A stretch of 64,000 bases of DNA from Chamaea fasciata (taxonomy: Eukaryota; Chordata; Aves; Passeriformes; Sylviidae): contig JARCOQ010000170.1 of NCBI GenBank assembly GCA_029207755.1, forward strand, positions 1-64,000. The letters run 5' to 3'. Positions within the stretch are counted from its first letter, which is position 1. Each line of letters begins with the position of its first letter. The translations under genes were made by a program, and so were the position numbers. Below are positions 37,901 to 49,809 of the stretch, piece by piece. The notes below the pieces were generated by a model. That model saw nothing but the letters and a program-made list of their open reading frames with translations. It ran no database searches and was not told the DNA's origin.

Positions 37901-39126
37901 ATTCCAAACCTGCTCTTCACAGCCTTCTCCCTTCCCTTGTCCGCCTGCCAAGGGCAACGGGCCTCAAGGACTGAAAGGACCACAGAGAGCCAAAGGGGGA
38001 CAGTTGTTCCTACATCACTGGGAGCTCCTAGGAAAGCGCTTTCCTTCAGCAGCAAGCCCCTTTCCCCCAGAGGCCTTTCCCCAGATTGGAAGCTTTCCTG
38101 GGGAATGCCAAGACACTCTTAAGAAACCCTGGCAAGGCTGAATTTCTTTCTGGTCCTTTCTGGACAGGCGCTCCAGCTCTAGCTGGCATTTCCCCCAGTG
38201 TGATTCCAGCTGGAGGTTGACACATGCAGCCCCAGGCCCTCTACAAACACAAGCTGCCCGCTGCCTCCACTCCTGCCTGCGCTCACAGCAGCAAAAGCAG
38301 GCTCTTCCCGGCCAGAGACCAGAGCCCTGATCCCGCAGGACGCTCTCGCCAGCACCTTCCAGGACTCTCCGCTGTGCACGCAGCACTTTTCATGCCCGCT
38401 CTCCACAGCCTTTGGAAGACAGAGCACAACCTGGCTGGCGCTGCCATCAGCACACTGCAAACACGGGCAGAGGAAGGAGAAGCAGGGGCTGCTTTGCGGC
38501 CATGCCCAGGAGAGACTGGAAGGCTGCCCTCCCTCTGCTCTCACTCGCTTGGCTTTCTGGCAGCCTCTGAGGCAGGGGCTGCGATTCCTCAGCTCTGGGC
38601 ACCAGAACCGCAGCCGGGATCCCGGCACTGCCTGACGGCGCTGGGGCCATTGGCTGGGTCACGCGTCCGAGTCTCGGCCACCGTGCTGCTGCTGCTGCTG
38701 CTTCACTTGCCCTTAGGCACACCCCAAGCTCCCTGTTAAGGCCTGATGGTCTCTGCTTCTGCCATCTCCCCGACCCTGTGCAGGGATGGAGCACTGCTGT
38801 GCTTTCAGCAAGCTATTCTTGAAAGCTTCCAGCATTCCAAGCTCCTTTGCCCTCTGTAGATGCTTGCCATGGAATCCCTCACAGCTGGCTTCAGAGCGTC
38901 CTCAGGTTGGCTCTCTCAAAATCCGGGAGCTTCAGGCTGCTCAGTAGGACCTTAAACTGCACAGTGTTGTGGAACTGGACCTTCAGCACAGGCACCTTTC
39001 CAACCTGACGCGGCCTCGCTCCTCTGTGTCTCTGCACAAAAGACGGCGCGCAAGAGGACGGCAGCAGGGGCCTGTGTGTGCTAGGGCTCAGATTTTACAC
39101 CGTTTCAGCTCCACAGAGACGCAGGT
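34913..39126. other. Spacer 4 between gene 5 and the gene 4 promoter
   Basis: Right-type spacer: TTATC in place of TGTTC near 35,400, ATCCGAGAG near 35,325, and CAGAAACCC near 37,034. Plus-strand AATAAA at about 37,102 and exon-like stretch at 38,891-39,031 are kept. Confidence 0.6.
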
Positions 39127-39146
39127 GAAGTGAAGAAGCCAAAGTG

Positions 39147-39152
39147 TTTATT
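39147..39152 (-). terminator. Polyadenylation signal AATAAA, gene copy 5
   Basis: AATAAA on the minus strand downstream of the copy 5 stop, unchanged between units. Confidence 0.75.
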
Positions 39153-39413
39153 AATTCAAGGCCAAGCAAAGGGATGAGCTGGGAAGGAATAAGGGGGGAT
39201 GGGCAGGGTCTGAGGGCTGGGGGGAGGGAGCTAAGTACAAAGAGCGAGAGGTGTGAAGCCAGGAGAATTGTGCTCAGCCTCAGCTGTGCGTGGAGCTCCA
39301 GCAGCACTGAGAGATGGTGTCCTCTTCAGTGTCTCCTGGTGTGTTCTTGGGACACCGGTTTGCTGGATTCAGAAGACGTCCCCAGTTGTTTAGCTTTCTG
39401 GGGAAAGCAGGCT

Positions 39414-42400
39414 TCATTTTGCAGGTTCAGAGCATGACGGCCTGTTGTCTTGCCTCTGGGTTTGAAGGGCTGCAAGAGAGAAGAATAGAGACATGGTCAG
39501 AGGCTGGATCTGTGGGAATCCTAGGAGATCTTCCTGCCAGGGCCATCCCATCCAGCCCTCGTCCACACAAGGAGCAAAGGCCTCCAGAGCTGAGGATTGC
39601 AGCTGTCTGCCCGGGCAGTGCAGCTTCCCCCGCCAGAGCCGCTGACGGCCCGCTGCCCTCACTCACCCTGACTGAGAAGGTGAAGCTGTCCTGGCTGCCC
39701 CCTCAGAGAGCGTGTCACGGCCCCAGCGGCACGGCTCCCTGCCAGCGCCGCTGCCAGCCCTGTGGCCACACGGCCTCCTGCCCCGGCAGGGCTCAGCCCG
39801 GGCCCTTGCCGCCAGCTGCCGCCCCAGGGCACGGCTGCCAGAGGGCGGCAGCAGCCCCGAGGGCAGGCGGGGCTCCACGGCGCCGGGCCCGGATGCCGCT
39901 GCTGCAGCCGGGGCAGCAGCAGCCAGGGCCGGGGCCGAGCTGCGGCGGGCCAGGGAGGGAGCCCGGGCTCGTGGCTCACCCAAGAACCACATGGCTGCCT
40001 CTGGCAGGGACTCCTGTGGGTTCTCCAGGTAGGGCAGGGCCCGGCGCAGGTGCTCGGCCGCTAGGATCCTGTCATCTGCCAGCTGGAGAGAGCGGCAGGA
40101 GGGAAGGGTTGGCGCGGGCTCAGCCCCTGGGCCGGGCTCTGGCCGCGCCCAGCCCCGGCCTCCCCTGCCCGCACGGCCCTGAGGCCCGGCCAGCAGCCGC
40201 TGGCGCCGGGCTCTGGAGGGGGCAGAGGGCCGGCTGCTGCCCGGGGAGCCGCGGTGCCGCCCCGTGCCCGCAGCCCCGCTGGGCCGGGACTCCACGGGCA
40301 CCCGGCTCGGGGCCGCAGGAGCCTGGAGAAGAGCCCGCGGGGCCCAGGGAAGGCAGCGGCGTGTGGGGCGCAGGCTGGAGCCCCCGGGTGCAGCACTGGG
40401 CAGGGGCCACGGCTGCCAGCCCCGCGGCCACGGATCTTCTCCAGGCTGAGGCTGCCACTTCTCCAAGCCATCCTTACCTTGCAGTCATTGATAGTCAAGG
40501 GATGTTCCTTTGTCAGGAGCTTCTCGAGATCCCTTCTCTTCAGGAACTTGGCCGCACAATACAGGGTTTCCCGAGAGGCCTGAAGAGCAGCAGAGATGCA
40601 GAGATGGCACCACAGCCCAGGGCACAAGGACTCGCATCCCTGTGCCAAGGCCTGGAGAAGGACGCAGCCTCCTCCTCCTCCTGCAGCAGGGCAGGAGGCA
40701 GCTGAGCCCCCGTCCCAGGGATGCACAAAACCTCACATTTGCCACACGCCGGTTCTCATCATGGCAGTAGAATAAAAGTAGGTACAGGCTCTTGTTTACA
40801 GTTGCCTTCAGGCGCTTTTTTCCCTCCTTCACTACCAACTCCATCACCTTACAGAAGAGGTCAATGGAGAGCAGTTGCATGTAGCTATTTTCCTAGAGGA
40901 AAGGAAAAAACCTAAGCATCAATTACTCCAGGCCCACCTAGGCAAAGGCCTGAAAATGCAGACAGCACAAGGTTTCTGGGCAGCACCCAATTCCTGTGGC
41001 TCGGGTTGCAGAACCTTACATTGTTAAAGAGCGCCAGGAGTGCCTCAGCCAGCTTTGGGGCGGTGGTGCTGGATACCAGGATGTCTTCGCTCTCCAGCAT
41101 ATTAGTAAGCACACGGAGGGTCAGGGCAACCACCACTCCATCTTCATCAGCCAGCAGATCCACAAAGCTTTCAGACAGGCAGCACATTCTTCTGGCCTGT
41201 GTGGAACACAAGGCTGCGCTGTGAAGCCGTGAACAGCTGCACCAGCGACAGCGCCCAGGCACTGCAAGCCCAGCCTGCTGCCGCAGGGCCCAGACACCAA
41301 AGGCCTGTCCCAAAGCACTCGGGCAGCTGAGGCAGGAGAGCTGGGAGCAGCTGCCTCAGCTCCTGAAGGCCAGCCAGCCCATGGGGCTGCTCTCCCCAGT
41401 GCAGCTTCAGCTGCTGCCCCCTTCTCACCATCAGGGGATCCTTGCTGAGCACCAGCAGGCCTTTGAGCGCCAGGCGACACCTCTTCCTGCACTCGGTCCG
41501 CAGGTACCTCGACACGACCCTCAGGACCCAGCCACCACATTTAGTCCAGTCCAGGCATTCCAGAACCTGAAAGGCACAGGGCAGTGGTACAGGGCCCGGC
41601 TGGCAGGAGCCCAGAACTGCCCAGGGCCAGCCCCGGGCAGCAGCAGCACAGGGCGCTGGTGCCATCCCAGGAGGCTAGGGATGCGGCTGCAAGAGGGCAG
41701 AGAGCTGGGAGGCAGCTCAGCCAGGCAGCGCTGCTCTTCAGGCTCACCTCCACAAGGAATGCCAGGAAAGGCAGATCGCAGCCTGGCTTCTCAATGCTGA
41801 GCAGCCGGAGCATGCGGGTTGCGATGCAGGAAGAGAAAGGGATCAAGACATGGCGCATCTCCCTGTCAGGGGCAAAAAGGAAGAAAGAGCCTGAGTAGGG
41901 GGGGGCACACTTTTCTCAGGACTGACTCCCAGAGGTGCAGTCTTTCCCCAGCATCCCTGGAGGGGACGTGGGTGCTTTGGGAGGTGGCCACTCCTGTGCA
42001 CCCTCCTCTCCCAGCCTTTTCCAGTCTGCTCGGCCGTCCCTAAAGAGACGAGGCCCTCTGGCCCATGACCAGAGGGACTGTGTGGGGCAGCCCGGGCACA
42101 GGGCACCAATTCCAGGGACAGCAGGGAGCAGGGGGTCTCACCTGGCCAGCAGAGCCACAGCATAGTACTGGGTATGAGCACAGAGCATGGTGTCCCAGCC
42201 ATGCTTGGACTCCACAGCCATCACCTCATTCTCACACTGCAGCCGGCAGAGCAGGGTCTTCATGACCTGCACTGCAAACCTGTGTGCAGAGCAAAGCCCG
42301 GGTCACATTGGGAGCACTGGCACTGGCCACAAGGACATGGAAAGGACGGGAGGACGGAGACCTGTTGGGGTCGCTGGGAAGGTGGTGTTCCTCTCGGCAC

Positions 42401-44270
42401 GCTCTCCAGAAGTGATCGACTTCCTGTGGTGGCATCTGCTGTGTGGTGACGACAACATGGAAAAGCAGAGCCACAAAGAGGCGGGAGGAAAAAAGGATCA
42501 TTGCCTCGTGGCACTCAGGCACCTGGACAATCACCCACACCACCAGAGTTGCCTGCAAAAGAAGTTGCCATGGAGAGCGCTCAGTGCGAGGTGTCCATGT
42601 GGCAGGGCCCCAGGGGAGACGCAGGGGGAGCAGCGGGCCTGGTGGCCCCTGAGCCTGCCCTTAGGCCAGGTTTCAGCCCAGGGCCTGAGGCAGGGAGAGG
42701 ATGGAGAGCTGCTGGAGAGGCGACCTGGGGGTGAGCAAATGCCCAGAAACTCACAGCCAGAGCAAAGACGCCCTCCTTGTCCCCATCCGAGGTGAACGTG
42801 CTGTGCAGAGGCCAATCCTCCATCACACAGAGCAGTGTTGGCAGAACCTTCTCCACTGTGGGACTCGATGAGCCTATGCTTCTCCAGATCATTGCAGCAG
42901 CTCTGTGGGATCAGAGCTCTGTGTCAGGGGCATCTCAGCCACACTACCATGCCCTGTGCGGCTCTGGGGGCCGGGTGACAGAGCCCCGGTGCCCTGAAGG
43001 GCAGGGAGGGAGCACGGCAGCAGGCTCGGGAAACAGAGGGGCCCGAGGGTCCCGGACCTGTCTGCCGCTCTGGCAGAGCCCATTGCACGGGCCGTGCAGG
43101 GCCATGGTCCTAAAGGCCGAGGAGGCCTGAGCTCTCCAGGCAGGTGGGCCCATACCTGTCACATGTTGGGGCACAGCGCAGGAGGGTCAGCACCACATCA
43201 GCTGGGTGTTCTTCGGCCAGCCTCACGATGTTCATGGGCAGCCTGGTATCCACATTTCCATGCGATGCAAAATTCTGGTGCATCTTCTTTACAATGGCTG
43301 GCACCTGGAAAAGGCATGGGGAAGACTTGGGCCGCTGTCTAGGGGAGCAACTTCACCAGCTTCCCCCAAGAATCGCTTCCCTTCCTGCCACGCTGTGCCG
43401 GCCTCAAAGGCTGAGGGGGCCCAGTGGCCGTGGCTGGAGATGACACACAATCCTGGGAGGCCTCTAGCCCCAGCCCCAGGCTGTTTACCTGCTGCTCAGA
43501 AGGAATACCACTCTTCTGGATAAAATCCACGGCGGGAGCAGGAATGGCAGTGGGAGTGGCCGTGGCGCCAGTATCTCTGATGCCCTGAGTCTCTCCAGTG
43601 TCAGCCGTTTGGAGGGCCACAGCCTCAGCCACTGCCTTGTCAGCCCTTGCCCTTTGATCATTCAATGCAGCATCAAAATTTTCTAATGGCTCAGCCAAAT
43701 CCGTGTTGACATCAGGCTCTGCCTGGGGCTCGGTCAGCCCACAGTCAGGCTCAGCTGAGCCCTCAGCTGCCGTGCTGCTGGTGTTTCTACGCCGTATGCG
43801 CAGGAATTTTCGGATCATCTGCAGGAGAACAAAGGACAGGGAAGAGAGACGTGTTCCATGGAGTGCTCCAAGCGCGGTGCTCGGCTGAGCAGTGACAGCA
43901 GGCCCAGCCCAGGCGGGGATGGCTGCAGGTACCTTCAGTGTCCTGCGGAAGCTTCCACCGGCAGGCCTCTGCTCTTGTGTGCCATCCATGGCTGCATCTG
44001 GCAAAGAGCGAGAGCAGCCAGAGCTGAGGGGCTGCGGGAGAGGCCGGAGAACACAGCCCAGCCCTGCCCTGCCCAGGCTGCGATAGGGATGGGATGGGAT
44101 GGGGCCACATTGGCTGCAGCCATCAGCCCTGTGGCCCAGCTCTGCCACTCACCATCCTGTAGTGTCTGGATCCGCTCGGGCTCTTCAGGCTCTTGTGCTG
44201 GGGTAGCTCCAGGGCCTTTGCTTTTTTTCCCCCTGAACACTTTGGACAGGCCGAGAATTCTGCCCGCCAT
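39414..44270 (-). CDS. MROH-like: MROH-family HEAT-repeat protein, gene copy 5 (complete)
   Basis: Exons 1-15: 44,153-44,270; 43,933-43,997; 43,489-43,818; 43,156-43,304; 42,755-42,902; 42,362-42,552; 42,142-42,279; 41,748-41,862; 41,429-41,566; 41,020-41,196; 40,737-40,892; 40,478-40,579; 39,980-40,082; 39,667-39,759; 39,414-39,469. Right-type residues Arg119 and Ala206 are present, but residue 148 is Ala as in copies 1-3. A private change in exon 12 (near 40,489) makes residue 606 Asn instead of Asp, next to a silent change near 40,535. Open throughout, with a normal polyadenylation signal. Confidence 0.78.
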
Positions 44271-44539
44271 GCCACAGCACCTTTCAAGAGAGATGCCTCA
44301 GGAAAGCACTGAGGCAACAAGTTGTGCACTTGCGCCTTGAAAGCACCTGTGGCAGAAGAAGCCTCAGGAAGGCTGCAGGACAGCAAGTCCTGCACTCTGG
44401 TCTCAAGGGCTCCTGCCACAATGACAGGAGGTTCCTCGTAGACGATTCAAGCCACCAAATCCCACAGTCCGGCCTGGAGGCCACAGGCCACAGGGATAAG
44501 AGATGACTTGGAAAACCTCCGAGTCACCAAGTCGTGCAG
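44271..44539 (-). repeat. Degenerate 66-72 bp repeats upstream of gene 5
   Basis: Same blocks with the substitution near 44,492 that is shared with unit 4 only. Confidence 0.7.
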
Positions 44540-45308
44540 TCTGGCCGTGAGGTCAGCTGCACGAGTCACTCCTCGTAGAAGCTCTGGGTCAGGCACAAAC
44601 GAGTGCGCTGTGCGGGGGCTCCTCACAGCACCGCTCTGGCGCGTCCTGTCCCGTCGCCTGCTCCAAGGAATGTGGCCTGGCTGCGTCACCGCCAGCACCT
44701 ATGTCCCCACGTGTCACAAAGGGTCCTTGGACACCCTGTGCCATTCCAAGCCACGGTGACCGCGCTGCTGCACCGCGTCACAAAGGGCCAATGCACACAC
44801 TGTCACCTGCCCTGGGGCCGCTCCCAGCCCAGCCAAAGTGGCCCAGGTTGGAAGGAACCCCTCACCCCAAGTGTCTAAGACAGCCCTGAGACAGCATTTT
44901 TCGCAGCGGCTCAAACCGTGGGCAAACGCTGCCCTGCTCTGCGGGTTCAGGGCAGCAGAAGGAGCCCCCAGGGCCGCCGATGCAGCCGCAGCGGGAAGGG
45001 CACGGGGCCTCGCACAGAAGCTGGCACGGCCTCCCTGGGACACGTCCCAGCCGGTGGCCGTCCTAAACCCGCGGGTGTGACACAGACGAGGAACCTGTGG
45101 GCCGGGGCACGGACGCTGCTCTGACCCCTGGGGCCAGGGCAGCGCTGAAATCGGCAGGCGTGACGGAGCCCCCGCCCAAGCAGAGCTGCCGCCCCCCGAG
45201 CCCTGGCAACGCTGGTGCCATCTCCTGCCCCAGAGACCTGTGCCCCGGGGCGCTTCTCTGCCACAGGGCAGCCAAAGCCAACGGGCCCTGGCGGCTGGGC
45301 TCCTTCCT

Positions 45309-48300
45309 ACAGGGGATGTTGGCAGGAGCACCTGGAGCAAGTGCTGGCAACACTTGGTCTCTGTCAGAAGCTCTTACTCCATGCTGAAATTGTTTTCTAC
45401 TTGGAGTGATTTCCTGAAGCACAAAATCACTCTGGCAGCAGAGGCATAGAAGGAGTTGGCATTTAAGAATCCTCAATTCAGGAAAGCTTTTCTTCCCGTT
45501 ACTCAACTCAAGTAGTTGCAAAAAGTTGCCAACTTCCTAAATTTATAGCAATGGCCTGAGAACCTGATAGATTTGCAAGCTTCCTTCCCATCTCAAAGCA
45601 GTGTTAGAAATGATCAGAGCCAATTTCCAAACTCAAAGATTTAGTTAACAAATTTGAAAAGCAATTTCGGGAAATGCTACGATAAATCAGGACAACATGG
45701 ATCGAATGTTGGGTGGTCAATCCGAGAGCAGCAAAGGGTGCTTCTCCAGAGTACTGCCCACAACTTCGGGGTCTCGGGGGAGGTGTTTTAGACCATTTAT
45801 CTACCCTGAGGCAAAAACAAGACGGTAACAAAGAACCCGAAGAACATGACATCGTGTACATAAGAGAATCATTGAAATGTCTGGTGTCCGCAAGGGGTAT
45901 CTGAAAGAGTTTCCTGAGAAATTGAAAAGACGTCTGCATGAAAAGTCTCCGAATCTTCTGTCAGATGGTTTCTGCCGCCCTCCGCCCAGATTGGTATGGG
46001 ATCTCCTGATGAGCTGTGAAGATGTGGTCAGCCCATGCTTCATGGGCCCTTTCCCGCTTATCTCTCTGGCAGATGTCCAGGTAACACCTTAGGACAGTGA
46101 AAAGACTGTGGTATGCAAAGAGAGGCCCTGGAAGTGTTTCCAGCAATTCAGGGGATTTTACCTTCCACTGCAAAGTTTTAAGACACACGATTAAAATCCA
46201 GGAATTTAATACTATGTATCTATTACAGCAGCAACACATTTGCCTTAAGGTCATCCACTGCATGTCGCTTTGCAAAGCAGAAGACCACACAGAGGCAAAA
46301 CAAAGGCCTTACTTTGGTTTCAAACATTTTTCTAGGAAGGCATGGGAAGAGCCTAATTCTCTTAAGGAATCAAAGCTCTCCAGGAATGAAAGCCCACTCA
46401 GTGTTACAAAAGAAGCCCAAACAAATGAGTAGATTGCAAAAGGGCTAATCCTCCCCCTGCTCCAGATATGGAAGTGGCCAAAAAAGTAGAGCTCTCCCCT
46501 CTTCTTCTCTGCAGGAGAAGCAGGATGACTAAGAGAAAAAGTCCCAGCTATTCCTTCAGTCCTCCATCACCAAAGCTGTGCCATAGCACAGGTGCTGCCT
46601 TCAAAGTGACCCCAGTTCCAGCCTAGACCTCTCACCTTCCAGACAACTCCTTCCCCAACACGCCCAGCAACAGCAACCCCAGCTCAACACCCTGCCAAGA
46701 CCCGCAGCCGTCCCCATGCCTGCGCAGAGCTTTCCCAACCCCTGGTTCCCTGCACGTGCCGTGGCATGGCACTCAGGAGGATGTGCTCCAAGGCCTTCCC
46801 CGCTAGCAAGCTCAGGCTGCCAGGCCTACGGTTCCTGGATCATCCTTCCCACCCACCCTTCCCGTGCACGGCTGGTCCATTTGCGCTCAGCTCCGACTTG
46901 GCCGCTTCACCAGGACTGCTGCTAAAGGATGGAGAGCAGCCCGGCAAGCTCCTTCTCCAGCTCCCTCTTTACTCTCGGGGCAGGTAGAACATGCCACAGG
47001 AAAGCAAGCAGTGCCAAAAGACTTGGGCCAGCATCAGGCACATTGAGGAATGAAACAAGGCCTTTGTTCGATGGAAGGAAGCACAAGCAATTGACAGAAG
47101 TGAAGAGGACTTAGCACAGATATCCAGAAGTCCTTAGCACCAGTTAACATCAGCAAAACCTGGAAGCCTAACTTGACATGAGAGTGACTTGACAAAAAGC
47201 TTGAGACATAGCCTTTGGGAAGACCTAAGGGCGGCTACAGAATCAGCCCTGTGCAGGGAAGGCATGAGGAAGATGAGCTGCTTTGGTGAGCTGAGACTCC
47301 TCCTGGCCAGCAGGTGGACATTAACTTCAGGCCTAGGATTCTGACGCAATGTGTTTCCTTCTAAGCCCCTGCCTATGGAATCACCTCAGCAGTCTAAAGA
47401 CGGAAGGGATTTTTGATAGAATTCCTACAGAAACCCACTGAAATTTGGACGTGGCGAAGAAGCCTTGTGCTGGGGTGCAGAGCCCTAACCTCCTGCCAAT
47501 AAAAGAGCTCTTGGTGGACAATGCATTTGTCTGCTGATTTCATTGAATTCTAGAGACCTCTCAGGACTGCTCTATCCTGAGGGAAGGCCCTTGGCCTTGA
47601 GCTGTAGGCACCCGCGCAAGCTTCAGATCAGCTCCCTCAGCTTCCAGGACCTCTCTTGGCCGGCATCCTGACGGGGAGGCAGGACCGCTGCCAGGCACTG
47701 CTGGGACCCAGCAGGACAGGACCGGCTGTCTCGTGTCCACGTAGCACCCCCTGACACAGCCAGGGTCATCCCGAAAGCAGACAAGGCTCACGTGTCAGCG
47801 CAGAGGGGCAAGGAGCGCTGGGCTCCTCTCAGGGTGTCTCAGCTGGGCCTGCTCCACAAGACGCCCCCATTTGAAGGCCTGCTAATGCCCAGCTGCTAGA
47901 AATGCCTGCCTTGTTCTCTCCAAGATGCAGAGGAAGAGGCAGGGAGCAGGGCGCCTTGGGAGGCAAAGCTTCCAAGCCTTTTCTGAGGCCGCTCACACAC
48001 CAAGAGCAGCCAAGACTCTCCCTGCTGCCTGGCCCACACAGCCCAGCTCGGTGCTGGCCCTCTGGGCCGCAGCAGCCTCCAGCAAGCAAGAGGCAAATGC
48101 ATATTGCCAAGAGTTGAAGCACAGCAGACAGGTAAGATGTGAGACGTGTGTGCGGGAAGGCCTTTGAATTCACAGCTCTCCAAGACAGCTTTGGGGCTGG
48201 CAGCTGGACAGAGATGCTCCTGCTCACACCTGTGTCCAAAGGGGGGGAACACACCCTGCTGCAGGTGCTTGCCTTGGTCTCTGCAGGTCCAGCTGGATTC

Positions 48301-49522
48301 CAAACCTGCTCTTCACAGCCTTCTCCCTTCCCTTGTCCGCCTGCCAAGGGCAACGGGCCTCAAGGACTGAAAGGACCACAGAGAGCCAAAGGGGGACAGT
48401 TGTTCCTACATCACTGGGAGCTCCTAGGAAAGCGCTTTCCTTCAGCAGCAAGCCCCTTTCCCCCAGAGGCCTTTCCCCAGATTGGAAGCTTTCCTGGGGA
48501 ATGCCAAGACACTCTTAAGAAACCCTGGCAAGGCTGAATTTCTTTCTGGTCCTTTCTGGACAGGCGCTCCAGCTCTAGCTGGCATTTCCCCCAGTGTGAT
48601 TCCAGCTGGAGGTTGACACATGCAGCCCCAGGCCCTCTACAAACACAAGCTGCCCGCTGCCTCCACTCCTGCCTGCGCTCACAGCAGCAAAAGCAGGCTC
48701 TTCCCGGCCAGAGACCAGAGCCCTGATCCCGCAGGACGCTCTCGCCAGCACCTTCCAGGACTCTCCGCTGTGCACGCAGCACTTTTCATGCCCGCTCTCC
48801 ACAGCCTTTGGAAGACAGAGCACAACCTGGCTGGCGCTGCCATCAGCACACTGCAAACACGGGCAGAGGAAGGAGAAGCAGGGGCTGCTTTGCGGCCATG
48901 CCCAGGAGAGACTGGAAGGCTGCCCTCCCTCTGCTCTCACTCGCTTGGCTTTCTGGCAGCCTCTGAGGCAGGGGCTGCGATTCCTCAGCTCTGGGCACCA
49001 GAACCGCAGCCGGGATCCCGGCACTGCCTGACGGCGCTGGGGCCATTGGCTGGGTCACGCGTCCGAGTCTCGGCCACCGTGCTGCTGCTGCTGCTGCTTC
49101 ACTTGCCCTTAGGCACACCCCAAGCTCCCTGTTAAGGCCTGATGGTCTCTGCTTCTGCCATCTCCCCGACCCTGTGCAGGGATGGAGCACTGCTGTGCTT
49201 TCAGCAAGCTATTCTTGAAAGCTTCCAGCATTCCAAGCTCCTTTGCCCTCTGTAGATGCTTGCCATGGAATCCCTCACAGCTGGCTTCAGAGCGTCCTCA
49301 GGTTGGCTCTCTCAAAATCCGGGAGCTTCAGGCTGCTCAGTAGGACCTTAAACTGCACAGTGTTGTGGAACTGGACCTTCAGCACAGGCACCTTTCCAAC
49401 CTGACGCGGCCTCGCTCCTCTGTGTCTCTGCACAAAAGACGGCGCGCAAGAGGACGGCAGCAGGGGCCTGTGTGTGCTAGGGCTCAGATTTTACACCGTT
49501 TCAGCTCCACAGAGACGCAGGT
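45309..49522. other. Spacer 5 between gene 6 and the gene 5 promoter
   Basis: Right-type spacer like spacer 4. A private A for T change lies near 46,096. Plus-strand AATAAA at about 47,498 and exon-like stretch at 49,287-49,427 are kept. Confidence 0.6.
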
Positions 49523-49542
49523 GAAGTGAAGAAGCCAAAGTG

Positions 49543-49548
49543 TTTATT
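49543..49548 (-). terminator. Polyadenylation signal AATAAA, gene copy 6
   Basis: AATAAA on the minus strand downstream of the copy 6 stop, unchanged between units. Confidence 0.75.
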
Positions 49549-49809
49549 AATTCAAGGCCAAGCAAAGGGATGAGCTGGGAAGGAATAAGGGGGGATGGGC
49601 AGGGTCTGAGGGCTGGGGGGAGGGAGCTAAGTACAAAGAGCGAGAGGTGTGAAGCCAGGAGAATTGTGCTCAGCCTCAGCTGTGCGTGGAGCTCCAGCAG
49701 CACTGAGAGATGGTGTCCTCTTCAGTGTCTCCTGGTGTGTTCTTGGGACACCGGTTTGCTGGATTCAGAAGACGTCCCCAGTTGTTTAGCTTTCTGGGGA
49801 AAGCAGGCT

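Larger units (their letters stand above)
31194..41589. repeat. Array unit 4 (right type)
   Basis: Right-type unit of 10,396 bp with the G8 run near 31,502 and the shorter intron-12 sequence near 40,130. It carries exons 1-8 of gene 4 and exons 9-15 of gene 5. It has ACACGG near 35,300 and a single A for G change near 35,086 that are not in the neighbouring units. Confidence 0.95.
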